Assembly (NCBI GenBank): GCA_043228905.1
Contig: JBHGNT010000021.1
Span: 5,456,001 to 5,520,000, forward strand
From: Azolla caroliniana
Taxonomy: Eukaryota > Polypodiophyta
Length of the DNA: 64,000 nt
Direction of reading: 5' to 3'
A program made the translations under genes and the position numbers. Positions 1 to 8,954 of this stretch are shown piece after piece. The notes beneath the pieces are model-generated. The model was not told the DNA's origin. It did not search any database and saw only the letters and a program-made list of their open reading frames with translations. Numbering within the stretch: position 1 is the stretch's first letter; each line of letters starts with the position of its first letter.

Positions 1-880
1 CTTCCACAAGACGAGGTATTTAACACCAACGGGCATAAGCGTAGAGAGTCGTCCTTCTTCTTCACAAATAAAATGGGGGCCCCGGCTGGTGACTTAGAAG
101 GTTGAATAAATCCTTTCTCGAGGTTCTCATCGAGATACACATGAAGGGCCTTCGACTCTGGTGTAGACAACGCATATAGAGGACCAAAGGGTGGACACGC
201 ACCTTCTTGAAGATCAATTGGACAGTCGTAGAGCCGGTGTTCAGGCAAACGATCAGCATTACATTTTTCAAATACGTCGAAGAAGTGTTGGTATTTTTCA
301 GGAATAACATGGAGTGTGTTAGAAATGGCGCCACAAACAAACCTATCCTGGACCGATGATGGGGTAGTCAATTCGGAGTCGACCGTCTCTGAAGGATAGG
401 AAACTGAATTTACCTTTATACTTTTGCACGAGCATCTTGGCTTGCTAAATGTGATCGAGCGGTTGCACCAATCCACTATTGGATTGTGTGCCTCCAACCA
501 CGTTAGTCCTAAGACGATCGGATGTCAAGGAGATGCGATGAGGTAAAAGGCGAGCTCCTCCTGGTGTGAGCCCACCCGAAGCCCTAATGGGATTGTAGCT
601 TGAGTAATTGCACCTGATGAGAGGACGCACCCGTCGATGGCGTCAACTGGAATGGGTTTTGAGAGGCCAACAACAGGTACGCCATGTGCTTGGGCAAACG
701 TGACGTCGATGAAGCAAGAAGATGCCCCAAAATCAAGTAAAGCAACCGACTGAATGGAACTAGAGTTAAACGAAAGCCATACCTCCAATGTGAAATTGCC
801 TGATGGTCCGGCAATGGAACCAAGAGAATGTGGGTGACGAGAGATGTCCAGTTGCATGGCTCCTACTGCAACCGAACGAT
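1..880 (-). pseudogene. pol: Aspartic protease and N-terminal reverse transcriptase of the chromovirus (partial)
   Basis: This lies downstream of the zinc knuckle in a different frame, so there is a frameshift near 880-900. The protease has the active-site segment ALLDFGASSCFID. The usual DSGA is DFGA here, so the residue after the catalytic Asp is altered. A TGA at 527-525, in a context suggesting a former CGA, interrupts the frame. Beyond it the frame continues with the linker motif LGLTWLEAHNPIVDW, and then the start of RT with LPEHRLYDCPIDL, SPAGAPILFVKKKD and SLRLC near base 30. The RT match becomes poor in the last 30 bases, and the catalytic YxDD lies outside the window. The order and motifs are those of Ty3/gypsy Pol. 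Confidence 0.8.
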
Positions 881-1033
881 GTCGTTTTCCGAATGTTGGG
901 GTCCGTTAGCTCGATGGAATTGTGGGCGAGTACTCCTAGGACAATGGCGAACGACATGACCGGAGGCGCCACAATACATGCACAAGCCATTAGCTTGCCG
1001 AAATTGTCATTCAGCATCAGTCAATGGCCGAAA

Positions 1034-1879
1034 TCAGGATTGATCAATTTCCATGGGGATAGGAGCATTTGCCAAAGTAGGCGAGTGTGAGGATGCCTGG
1101 GGTTGTATGACCGGGGCGTGGCGTGGAAGTGAATGAGGTGGAACCCAAGTCCGGCGCTCTTCTTGGCGAAATTCGAAAAGATGATTGTCACAATGGACTA
1201 CTTGTGAAATTGCTTTGGATAACGAGGTGGGCTCCGGAAAGTTTAAGAGAAGATTCTTGACATTGTTTCGAAGGCCGCGCCGAAAGTGATCAGCTAAAGC
1301 ATGATCATACCAATTGACGTCGCATGCTAGTTGTCGAAATTTGGAAGCATAGACCGAAGCCGCACGCGAACCTTGTTCGAGTGCATAAATCTTGTTAAGA
1401 GATGTATGTCGTCGGTCCGTCTCTCCAAATGTGGCCTCTAACTCGGCGAGGAAGGCGGGAAAGTCCTCCAATAGAGGTGACGAGGTTTCTACCAATGGTG
1501 CAAACCAAGCTTGGGCCGGACCGGAGAGAAGGGTGCCCACAAGGCCGACTTGTCGAAGACCATCTCCATAACGTTGAGGTTGTAGCCGAATGATAAGTCG
1601 AACTTGGTTGATGAACCCTCGGAAACGCGACCTCGTTCCATCAAATTTTTCTGGGAGGCTAACCTTAGGCTCAAGAAACTGTGACGAAGCTAGGCTAGAT
1701 GTTGGTAGAAGATCGGGCTCTAGGCTAGGTTGTTGTGGGAGACTAGGGTTTAGGGGTTGTGAGGACAGGGAGGTACCGACTTGAAGTTCTTGTAAAGAAT
1801 TTCGAAAAGCTTCATTTTCAAGTTGTAATTGTCGTAAGGCTACCATTATTTGGCCTAACTCACTAGTTGAGTCGGACAT
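1034..1879 (-). pseudogene. gag: Gag (capsid) domain of the chromovirus
   Basis: The open frame of 281 residues starts at an ATG 38 bases inside the element from the putative primer-binding site. The N-terminal 45 residues look like a short coiled coil (LRQLQLENEAFRNSLQEL). The middle holds a retrotransposon-gag domain with the pattern LPEKFDGTRSRFRGFINQ, then GPAQAWFAPLVE and FGETD. By eye this is closest to gags of the Tf1/sushi lineage. The frame ends at a TGA (1036-1034). The same frame reopens and, after a second TGA (1009-1007), encodes the zinc knuckle CMYCGASGHVVRHC at about 928-1002. Both stops fit a single C-to-T change in a CGA codon, which is inferred. In an intact element, gag would coat the RNA genome in the virus-like particle. 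Confidence 0.85.
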
Positions 1880-1916
1880 CGCTATGGCTTATGAGAGGGA
1901 GAGCTATGAGGATGGG

Positions 1917-2065
1917 AAGGTGAACAAACTGTCACGGATCATAAGCTCAAGAGACAAACAAGAAGATAACCAAATGGACAAAAAAAGAAGATAGTATTAA
2001 AGGAAAGACTCCATAACTGGTGTTGTTCACCTTGAATTCCTTCAAGGTGAACTCCTCTATTTATA
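1917..2065 (-). promoter_or_regulatory. LTR promoter and putative self-priming pair (TSS motif and primer-binding site)
   Basis: The TATA box starts at 2065. At 2033-2023, 32 nt downstream, lies AAGGTGAACAA, where a transcript should start. Immediately after the LTR end (1930), with a 2-nt spacer, lies TTGTTCACCTT (1927-1917), its exact 11-nt reverse complement. No tRNA-type primer site beginning TGG is seen there. In Tf1 and sushi-like elements the first 11 nt of the RNA fold back onto such a site and prime reverse transcription. That mechanism is known for the family, and its use here is inferred. Confidence 0.6.
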
Positions 2066-2284
2066 CTACATGGCATGCATACTTGTTGCACGCATGTGAA
2101 TCTACAATAGAGCATGTAGGTATGCATGCATGTGCCAAGTGTAAATACTACAAGGGAGCAACTATGCACATGATGCTAGCAAAATAATAAGGACCAATTA
2201 CATACATAACTATGTACTAGATATCTTGGTTAACTCATAATACTAGATTATAACATGGTCGTGTCAAGAGTTTGAATCTTGACA
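1930..2284 (-). repeat. Complete chromovirus LTR (355 bp)
   Basis: The minus strand begins TGTCA at 2284 and ends TGACA at 1930, giving perfect 5-bp inverted ends. A purine-rich tract just upstream (minus strand, about 2287-2300, AGGAGGGGGGA) is a typical polypurine tract for plus-strand priming and follows the chromodomain frame. That makes this LTR the 3' LTR of the integrase piece, while gag on its other side makes it the 5' LTR of the left element. It contains a TATA box (TATAAATAG, 2065-2057) and a perfect 12-bp-arm palindrome with a GGAA loop just downstream. Confidence 0.85.
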
Positions 2285-3596
2285 TTATCCCCCCTCCTAC
2301 GTCGCCTTCCCAAATCAGCTGCTGGTTTGTGGGGATATCGGTGATGAAAATCTTGGACGACCTCTGGGGCATTTTGTAAATTTGCCAATGGTTCCCACGT
2401 GGCCTCAGACATGGGGTAACCCCTCCATAGGACGAGGTATTGCAAGTGTCGACGGTGCCAACGCAAGTCAAGGATTTGGTCGACCTCGTATTCCTCCCCT
2501 GTTGTCAATTGCACAGGTGGTGGTGGTGGGGCCTGACATCCTGGGAGTTGTGAAGCATAATGGGGTTCGAGGAGGGAGACATGAAAAACATCGTGAATCC
2601 GGAAGTGGGATGGAAGGGCGAGTCGGAAGGTGACGGGATTGATGCACTCGATGATACGGAATGGTCCCAACTTCTTGTAATCCAGTTTCGCACATGGACG
2701 AGTCGTAGAGATGTGTCGACGTAACAACCAGACCATGTCTCCAACGACAAAGTGTGGAGTGGAAGATTGATGGCGATTAGCCTGCTTCTTGTATCGTTCA
2801 CTAGCAAGACTAAGCTCCAAGGATACATCATGATGTAGTTCTTCCAAAATGCGGGCGCGATCCTCTGCCGAAGGGTTCACGGAAGTGGTAGGAAGGGAAA
2901 TGTTGAAGCGAGGATGTAAACCATAGTTGGCAAAGAAGGGAGTGACGCCAGTCGATGCATGGAGAGAATTATTGTAGGCGAATTCCGCGAGCGAAAGTAA
3001 GTTGACCCAATCATCTTGTTGGTAACTAACCAAGCACCGAAGATACTGCTCAAGGATTTGGTTGACACGCTCCGTTTGCCCATTATTTTGGGGGTGATAA
3101 GCGGAGGACAACTTAACAGAGATGCCTAAAGATTATAGCAGGCGCTGCCAGAAGTGAGAGACAAACTGGGGTCCGCGATCCGAGATGACATCATCGGGTA
3201 GTCCATGCAAGCGTACCACATTGTTGAGTAGTAGATGCACCATTCCTTCTTCGGAAATGGTTTTGGAGCATGGAGTGAAGTGAGCCATCTTTGTAAAATC
3301 GATCAACAACAACCAAAACCGAGTCATAGCTATTGACCAAGGGTAGATCAGTTATCAGGTCCATAGAGATAGAGGCCCAAGGACGACGAGGACATGGAAG
3401 CGGCTGTAGTAAGTCGTATGGCCGATGATGAATGGCTTTGGAGTGAGCGCAAACCTCACAACTCTTTATGTATTCTTTGACCAACTTCCATGGTTGTGGC
3501 CACCAATACCCCCGAGAGATTAGCTCGAGGGTTTTCACGACCCTGAAATGACTTGCAAGTGGGTCATCGTGGCATTCCCGCAACACCCGTGTGCGA
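2248..3596 (-). pseudogene. pol: Integrase with C-terminal chromodomain, 5'-truncated chromovirus piece
   Basis: Reading from about 3596 down, it has an HHCC zinc-binding region (CHDDPLASHF ... CEVCAHSK), then the catalytic core with D in SMDLITDLP, D in VISDRGPQF and E in PQNNGQTERVN. The integrase C-terminal domain follows (GPFRIIECINPVTFRL), then a chromodomain (EYEVDQILDLRW ... LVLWRGYPMSEATWEP) that keeps the aromatic residues Y, W and W. There is a frameshift near 3295 and a TAA at 3135-3133. Otherwise the frame runs to 2248, past the polypurine tract into the LTR. The integrase would insert the cDNA, and the chromodomain would direct it to marked chromatin. The upstream RT/RNase H is missing because the sequence switches at about 3597-3604 to an oppositely oriented LTR. 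Confidence 0.85.
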
Positions 3597-3599
3597 CAT

Positions 3600-3927
3600 G
3601 GTTTTAGCTAGAATCATGTGCATAATTTCTCCCTTGTATTATTAACACTTGGCACATGCATGCGTACCTACTACCTACATGCTCTATTGTATCACATGCG
3701 TGCAACAGGTATGCATGCCACTTAGTATAAATAGTTGAGTTCACCTTGAAGGAATTCAAGGTGAACAACGCCAATCATGGACATATCAATCTAGTATTCT
3801 CGTTTTGCCCATCTTCTCTCCTTAATCTTCATCTCTATCTTTATGCTCTTGTGTCATTCCGTCATCGCTCCATCGTAGCCTCATCATCAGTGCTCCGTCT
3901 TAGTCTGCACTTGGTGTGTCCGTGACA
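3600..3927 (+). repeat. Inverted, 5'-truncated copy of the chromovirus LTR
   Basis: From about 3604 this follows the LTR at 1930-2284 in reverse orientation: same CATGTGCATA, CTTGGCACATGCATGC, GTGCAACA and TATAAATAG blocks, and the same palindrome. It lacks about the first 95 bp. It ends TGACA at 3927 and is followed by the same GT plus TTGTTCACCTT (3930-3940) site. The TATA start (3726) to AAGGTGAACAA (3758) distance is again 32 bp. The R-U5 part after about 3775 has diverged from the minus-strand copy, so the two are related but not recent sister LTRs. Confidence 0.8.
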
Positions 3928-4069
3928 GTTTGTTCACCTTCCAACTAGAAGCATCACCCGTCTCCATCATCGCCCTTGCTTCCAAAGTTACCATCGTCAA
4001 CATCCCTTCATTGTCTCTATTTTTTAGTTTCTCCTCATCATTGTCTCTATTTTTTAGTTTCTTTCCCGT

Positions 4070-5645
4070 TCGTGTTCATGTTCTAGTTCCCAGTGAGGGC
4101 CGCACAAGGCCACTCACCCCGTTGATGTTCGTGTTCCAGTTCCCGGTGAGGTCCGCACAAGGCCGCTCACTCCCATTGGTGTTCGTGTTCCAGTTCCCGG
4201 TGAGGGCCGCATGGTCGCTCACACCCATTCGTGTTCGAGTTCCCGGTGAGGTTCGCACAAGGCCGCTCACTCCCTTGGTATAAATAGTTGAGTTCACCTT
4301 GAAGGAATTCAAGGTGAACAACGCCAGTCATGGACATATCAATCTAGTATTCTCGTTTCGCCCATCTTCTCTCCTTAATCTTCATCTCTATCTTTATGCT
4401 CTTGTGTCATTCCGTCATCGCTCCGTCGTAGCCTCATCATCCGTGCTCTGTCTTAGTCCGCACTTGGTGTGTCCGTGACAGTCATGGACATATCAATCTA
4501 GTATTCTCGTTTCGCCCATCTTCTCTCCTTAATCTTCATCTCTATCTTTATGCTCTTGTGTCATTCTGTCATCACTCCGTCGTAGCCTCATCATCCGTGC
4601 TCTGTCTTAGTCCGCGCTTGGTGTGTCCGTGACAGTTTGTTCACCTTCCAACTAGAAGCATCACCCGTCTTCTTCATCGTCCTTGCTTCTAGAGTTACCA
4701 TCATCACCGTAGCATCATCAACATCGCTTCATTTCCTATCTTCCTTGCCATTTCTATCTCCTAGTTTTTTCTCATCATTTTCATTGGCTTTTAGTTTCTC
4801 CTCATCATTGTCTCTATTTTTTAGTTTCTTGACCGTTCGTGTTCGTGTTCCTCTGGTGAGGGCCGCACAAGGCCACTCACTCCCGTTGGTGTTCATGTTC
4901 CAGTTCCCGGTGAGGTGCGCAGCCGCTCACTCCTGTGGGTGTTCGTGTTCTAGTTCCCAATGAGGGCCGCATGGTCGCTCACGCCCGTTTGTGTTCGAGT
5001 TCCCGGTGAGGGCCGCATGGTTGCTCACGCCCGTTCATGTTCCTGTTCCCGGTGAGGGCCGCACATGGTCGCTCACTCCCGTTCTTGATCCTGTTCCCAG
5101 TGAGGGCCGCATGGTTGCTCACTCCCGTTCATGTTCCAGTCTCCGGCGAGGACCGCACATGGTCCCTCACTCCAGTTTTTATTCATGTTCCACATCCTGG
5201 CGAGGACGGACATGGTCGCTCATGCCCATTGGGGTTCATGTTCCAGTTCTTGATGAGGTCCACACATGGTCGCTAACTCCCGTTCGTGTTCCAGTCTTCG
5301 GCGAGGACCCACATGGTCTCTCACTCCATTTATTTTTCATGTTCCACATCCCGGCGATGACCGACATGGTCGCTCATGCCCATTACGGTTCATGTTCCAG
5401 TTCTCGGTGAGGACCAGACATGGTCGCTCACGCCCGTTGGTGTTCATGTTCCAATTCTCGGTGAGGACCACGCATGGTCTCTCATGCCATTGTTGGTGTT
5501 TGTGTTATCATCGGGAACTGGAAGACGAACACCAACAGGAGTGAGCGGCCTTGTGCAGCCCTCACCAGCAACTGGAACACGAACACCAACGGTAGTGAGT
5601 GGCCTTGTGCAGCCCTCATCGGGAACTGGAACACGAACACAAACA
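4070..5645 (+). repeat. GC-richer minisatellite of about 50 bp, with an inverted end block
   Basis: About 18 degenerate copies of a 48-53-bp unit (core TTCCAGTTCCCGGTGAGG, then GCCGCAC, then GGTCGCTCACTCCCG) occur at 4070-4278 and 4836-5505. The tandem LTR fragments interrupt the array. At about 5505 the orientation flips, and three units follow as the reverse complement (core GGGAACTGGAACACGAACAC) up to 5645. The array lies where gag would be expected after an LTR and leader, so the whole block 3600-5645 may be a non-autonomous derivative with a minisatellite body. Long open frames across it are side effects of the repeat and show no protein similarity. Confidence 0.75.
4279..4647 (+). repeat. 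Two tandem LTR R-U5 fragments and leader start
   Basis: A copy of the LTR starts exactly at its TATA box (4279) directly after a minisatellite unit. It runs through the palindrome and the R-U5 part to TGACA at about 4482. A second copy of the R-U5 part (catggacatatcaatctag onward) follows at once, ends TGACA at 4634, and is followed by the primer-site motif (4637-4647). The pieces are nearly identical to 3777-3927, so the duplications are younger than the element. Confidence 0.8.
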
Positions 5646-5689
5646 GGTGTCATGATAACAGTCACATCATGCATGGAAAGGATCATGAC

Positions 5690-5760
5690 ACTCACTCGAA
5701 AGGATTTGAACCCACGACCTTGTTGTACACATGTCAAATCCTTAACCATTGTATTAATAT
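5690..5760 (-). other. tRNA-like segment (B-box) inside the solo LTR
   Basis: On the minus strand the segment reads like the 3' half of a tRNA: GTTAAGGATTTGACATG, then AAGGTCGTGGG, then GGTTCAAATCC (5712-5702), a near-consensus pol III B-box/T-loop. No convincing A-box or acceptor stem is seen, so it is not a tRNA gene. It could be a SINE remnant or a chance fit. Confidence 0.4.
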
Positions 5761-5803
5761 TCTTATATGTATAGTATCTAGAATATGAAATCTAATATCA
5801 TAG

Positions 5804-5961
5804 GAATATTCTATATTACTCTACATTCTAGGATGACCTAGAATATTCTAGAGTGTTCTATACCACTAGAACCTTCTAGAATACTCTAGAGATCTTCTAG
5901 ATTACTCTACATTCTAGGATAACCTAGAATATTCTAGAGTGTTCTCTATTACTTATAAATA
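5804..5961 (+). promoter_or_regulatory. Heat-shock-element array upstream of the solo-LTR TATA box
   Basis: Three perfect matches to the plant heat-shock element CTnGAAnnTTCnAG are present: CTAGAATATTCTAG at 5838-5851 and again at 5924-5937, and CTAGAACCTTCTAG at 5866-5879. Adjoining degenerate GAA/TTC modules and another GAATATTC (5804-5811) extend the array. The TATA box starts at 5954, so the sites lie about 15-115 bp upstream. HSF trimers bind alternating GAA/TTC units, and heat activation of the LTR is inferred, as known for ONSEN. Confidence 0.7.
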
Positions 5962-6125
5962 GGGATCTACCACCCATCCCAAACCTAAATTGGTTCAACG
6001 CCATTTTGTAGCCTACTCTTTGTAATCCATTTTACGCTTCAATATAATAATTCTCTTTCAATTATCTCTCTATCTCTTTTTCTCTCTCTTTCTCTCTCTT
6101 TCTCTCTCTCAGTCTTGACAACAGG

Positions 6126-7243
6126 AATGGGGTTTAGGGTTTAGGGTTTGGTAGAGATAAAGTGGAATATTCTAACTTTGGCAAATAAAATCAAACTCCT
6201 ACCTTTGACGTCAAGGCCCACACCCATGTTCATGGTTCTCTAGAGCATGGCTCTCGCCACACCATCCTCATTGTCCCTACCACAAACTCGTACACGTCTT
6301 TTAGATGTGGTTTGGGCGCATGTAGAGAAAACTTCAAATATGTTGTATCATCGATATAGTTCCTTTGCGACCTGCCCTAGCTCCTCACCAAGGAAGGCAA
6401 CCTTGACAACCTCAACCACAAGGTCATGGATTTAGTATTTCCATCAAGACATACTAGACATGAATTGGGTTGTAACCATTGTTCTTGATGTCCACATTCT
6501 AGTTCAAAGTTAGATTCATACACTACAAGATGAGCCACATTGTGCAAATGTGCATTGGTATGAGCATCATGACCTACTAACCAAGGGCAAGTTGTTGATT
6601 GGGAAGTTGTATGGAGCGAACAACAAGGCGTGAGACTAGAAAAAGACAAGATTGCCTCGTCAAGTGCTCAAATGGCTAACGTTGTTGTTGCTCTCGATAT
6701 TCATTCTTCTCCCATTATCATGTAAATATGCATGCATGCGATACTTGAGCGGTATGGCCAAGGACCTTAACTAGGGAGGATATGATGTCATGAGAAAGAT
6801 TGAGAACCCTTGTGGGTGGACCTAATGTAATCCCCCTTCTAAGAAATATATCTTTCGAGGAATTCAATTCGAGGAACCTTGGCTCAAGTAAACTCTAGCT
6901 CGAGCAAGGCCTTTGAGCAATTCCTTCAAGTGAACACTTTGAGGAATGAGCTTCTTGTTGATACCAAGAATCAACCACTCTTCCTCCATGAGATCACGAG
7001 CAACAACCATGAACCTTTTTGGTTCTTGTGTCGTTCCATGTGCTCTTTCACATCCGCCTCCTCTTTAACATTCCCCTTCATTCATCTCTTCCACCTTCAC
7101 CCAAGCAAGAAAACCCTAATGAAATTTCCCAAAGAAGAGAGGAATTGTACACTCGCCAACCGAGCTCTCATGGAACCCTCGAATCCCTAAATCATCTAAC
7201 CCCAAAATGAGCCCTCAGCTCCCCTTTTTATAGTGAGAAAGGA
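6126..7243. other. No recognisable gene; short telomere-like motif
   Basis: The stretch opens with a short run of plant telomere-type repeat (about two and a half TTTAGGG units at 6129-6150). The remainder has only short open frames (for example 6879-7190, 103 codons) with no family resemblance that I can see. It ends at the target duplication of the first hAT-like element. Confidence 0.5.
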
Positions 7244-7251
7244 GGTTCACC

Positions 7252-8337
7252 TAACAATTGGCAACGGTTCGGTTTGAACCAAAACAAACCGTGAAACCGT
7301 GGCTTGACGGCTTAACAGTTTAAACGGTTCGGTTCGGTTCTGGTTTTTTAATTTAAACAGTTTAACGGTTTTTAAATTTTAAATTTTTTAATTACTTTTT
7401 ATATTTATTTATTTTTTAAATTGTTTTTAAATAATCTTTTCATTTTATTTTATTTTTTCCAAAAACAAACTTCCATTAGTTATAAAAATTTACAAAAGAG
7501 ACGATTATGTACAAATCCCTGAAGGGACACAATAGTTCGATCTTATGTGGATGCCCACTAACTCAAGAAAGGGAGAGGACGACCATTGTTGGATGAAGGC
7601 TATTCGTTGTCTTTCAACTCCCTCAGAACTGCCCTTAAGGCCATCATATTGGCTCTTCAGAGTGGCTACAATTTCACTCCATATCTCTTGTAGTAACCTT
7701 GTTGGATTTTCAGTTTGGTTGGAGAAGACTCACCTACATTGTTGTTTCCATAGAATCCAAAGAATTATTGGGCTAACCAATTCCAACACCTCTTGAGATT
7801 TGTCATTAAGAGGAGTGGAGTGGACATTGCCGCTAGAGGAGAAAAACACCTCTTGTGCTTGTATCACCGAAGTCATCCCCTCCTCCTAATGCTCGTATCT
7901 GCCAATTGTGGCCTGCCATGATAGCCAACATATATTTCCCCACTTGATTGAGCCTTGCACCTAGCATAATTGCAACAAGCGGCCAACCCCCCGCCATATT
8001 CGATGGGACGTTGGGTTGTCCCACATAGCGTGTCGTATTGATTCTACTGCATGTGGGCACTTTACACAATTAGGAGAGCTCAGGTTCCCACGTTTTCATG
8101 CCTTATTCTCACATTTTGGGAAAATTTTTAATTTTAAAAAAATTTTAAATTTTAAAATTTGACCTAAGCTTAAAACCGAAACCGAACCACGAAACCACAC
8201 TTTTACCAGTTTAATGGCGTAACAGTTTGAATTTTTTTTAATGGTTCGATTTAGCAGTTTCGTGGTTTGGGTTTCAACATCTCTAAACGGTTCGGTTTGG
8301 ACCCCCTCAAACTGAACTAAACCGTTGCCAATTGTTA
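7252..8337 (+). mobile_element. hAT-like non-autonomous DNA transposon, 1086 bp
   Basis: The terminal inverted repeats begin TAACAATTGGCAACGGTT at 7252 and end with the reverse complement at 8337. The element is flanked by a perfect 8-bp duplication GGTTCACC (7244-7251 and 8338-8345). An 8-bp duplication, TIRs of this style and dense subterminal AACCG/CGGTT motifs are characteristic of the hAT superfamily. No transposase frame is present. The interior from about 7450 to 8090 is unlike the shorter relative at 8955-9366 and could be captured sequence, unidentified. Strand is arbitrary. Confidence 0.85.
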
Positions 8338-8345
8338 GGTTCACC

Positions 8346-8946
8346 CACCACAATATAAATGCTCACCCACTCCCCTTTCCTTAGAATGCAACAAACGGGG
8401 TAGCTAATGCCCAGACACACGAGACACCATTTACATATTTACATTATTTTCTACATTGTCCCATTTTCTTCTTCTTTCGGCCCCTTTGAACCTGCCACGT
8501 CACAACGTCACTCAACGCCCTCTCCATAGTTGGTAAAAAACGTGTATTCTACGTTTAGAATACTTTGAAGTATTCTACATGTATTCCTTGTTTTAGAGCT
8601 GCCATTTTTCAAATTTTCATGTATTGTACATATTCTAAAAACTTGATGTATTCTACGTATTTAACAAGTATTTAACAATTCAAAAAAATTTAAAATTATT
8701 TTCTTTTGGAAAAAAACATTGAATTTTAAGATGTACTTAGTGTATTTTGCAAGCATTCTACACATATTCTAAGCATTTATTGTATTTAACATATTTTTTG
8801 TGTAAAATACGTAATCTAAGTATGTTTATAAAAAAGTTGGAATACTCAGCATATGTATTCTACGCATATTGTATGCTATGTATTCTACAACAATGGCCCT
8901 CGCCATGCCAATACCTTAGTATTCATGAAGAAAAAAGGAGAAGGGG
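8346..8946. other. AT-rich spacer with degenerate TATTCTACGTAT repeats
   Basis: Between the two hAT-like elements, about a dozen imperfect copies of a short motif like GTATTCTACGTAT are scattered over 8540-8895. No coding frame is supported. Confidence 0.5.
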
Positions 8947-8954
8947 GTTGGAGA

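Larger units (their letters stand above)
1..2284 (-). mobile_element. Ty3/gypsy chromovirus, 5' half (LTR, gag, protease, start of RT), decayed
   Basis: Read on the minus strand, this is the left part of an LTR retrotransposon: LTR (2284 to 1930), an 11-nt putative self-priming site, gag (from 1879), a CCHC zinc knuckle, an aspartic protease and the beginning of reverse transcriptase, which leaves the window at base 1. The order LTR-gag-PR-RT and the chromodomain in the neighbouring piece place it in the Metaviridae/chromovirus group. The gag resembles the Tf1/sushi type by sight. Several in-frame stops and at least one frameshift show that it is inactive. The same LTR also follows the integrase-chromodomain piece at 2248-3596, so it may be shared by two head-to-tail elements. 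Confidence 0.85.
5648..6120 (+). mobile_element. Solo LTR (473 bp) with 5-bp target duplication
   Basis: The sequence starts TGTCATG and ends CTTGACA, and is flanked on both sides by ACAGG (5643-5647 and 6121-6125). That is the 5-bp target-site duplication expected after integrase-mediated insertion. It has a TATA box (5954-5961), a pyrimidine-rich 3' end and no internal coding region, so it is a solo LTR left by LTR-LTR recombination. It sits in the inverted end of the minisatellite. Family (Copia or Gypsy) cannot be told without the internal region. Confidence 0.85.

Noticed and set aside
4637-5774. Several overlapping open frames of 80-140 codons with repeated Val-Pro-Val-like motifs
   Set aside because: They are frames of the 50-bp minisatellite, occur in several frames at once, and start in LTR leader sequence.
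6129-6150. Interstitial telomere
   Set aside because: Only about two and a half TTTAGGG units, too short to claim more than a telo-box-like motif.
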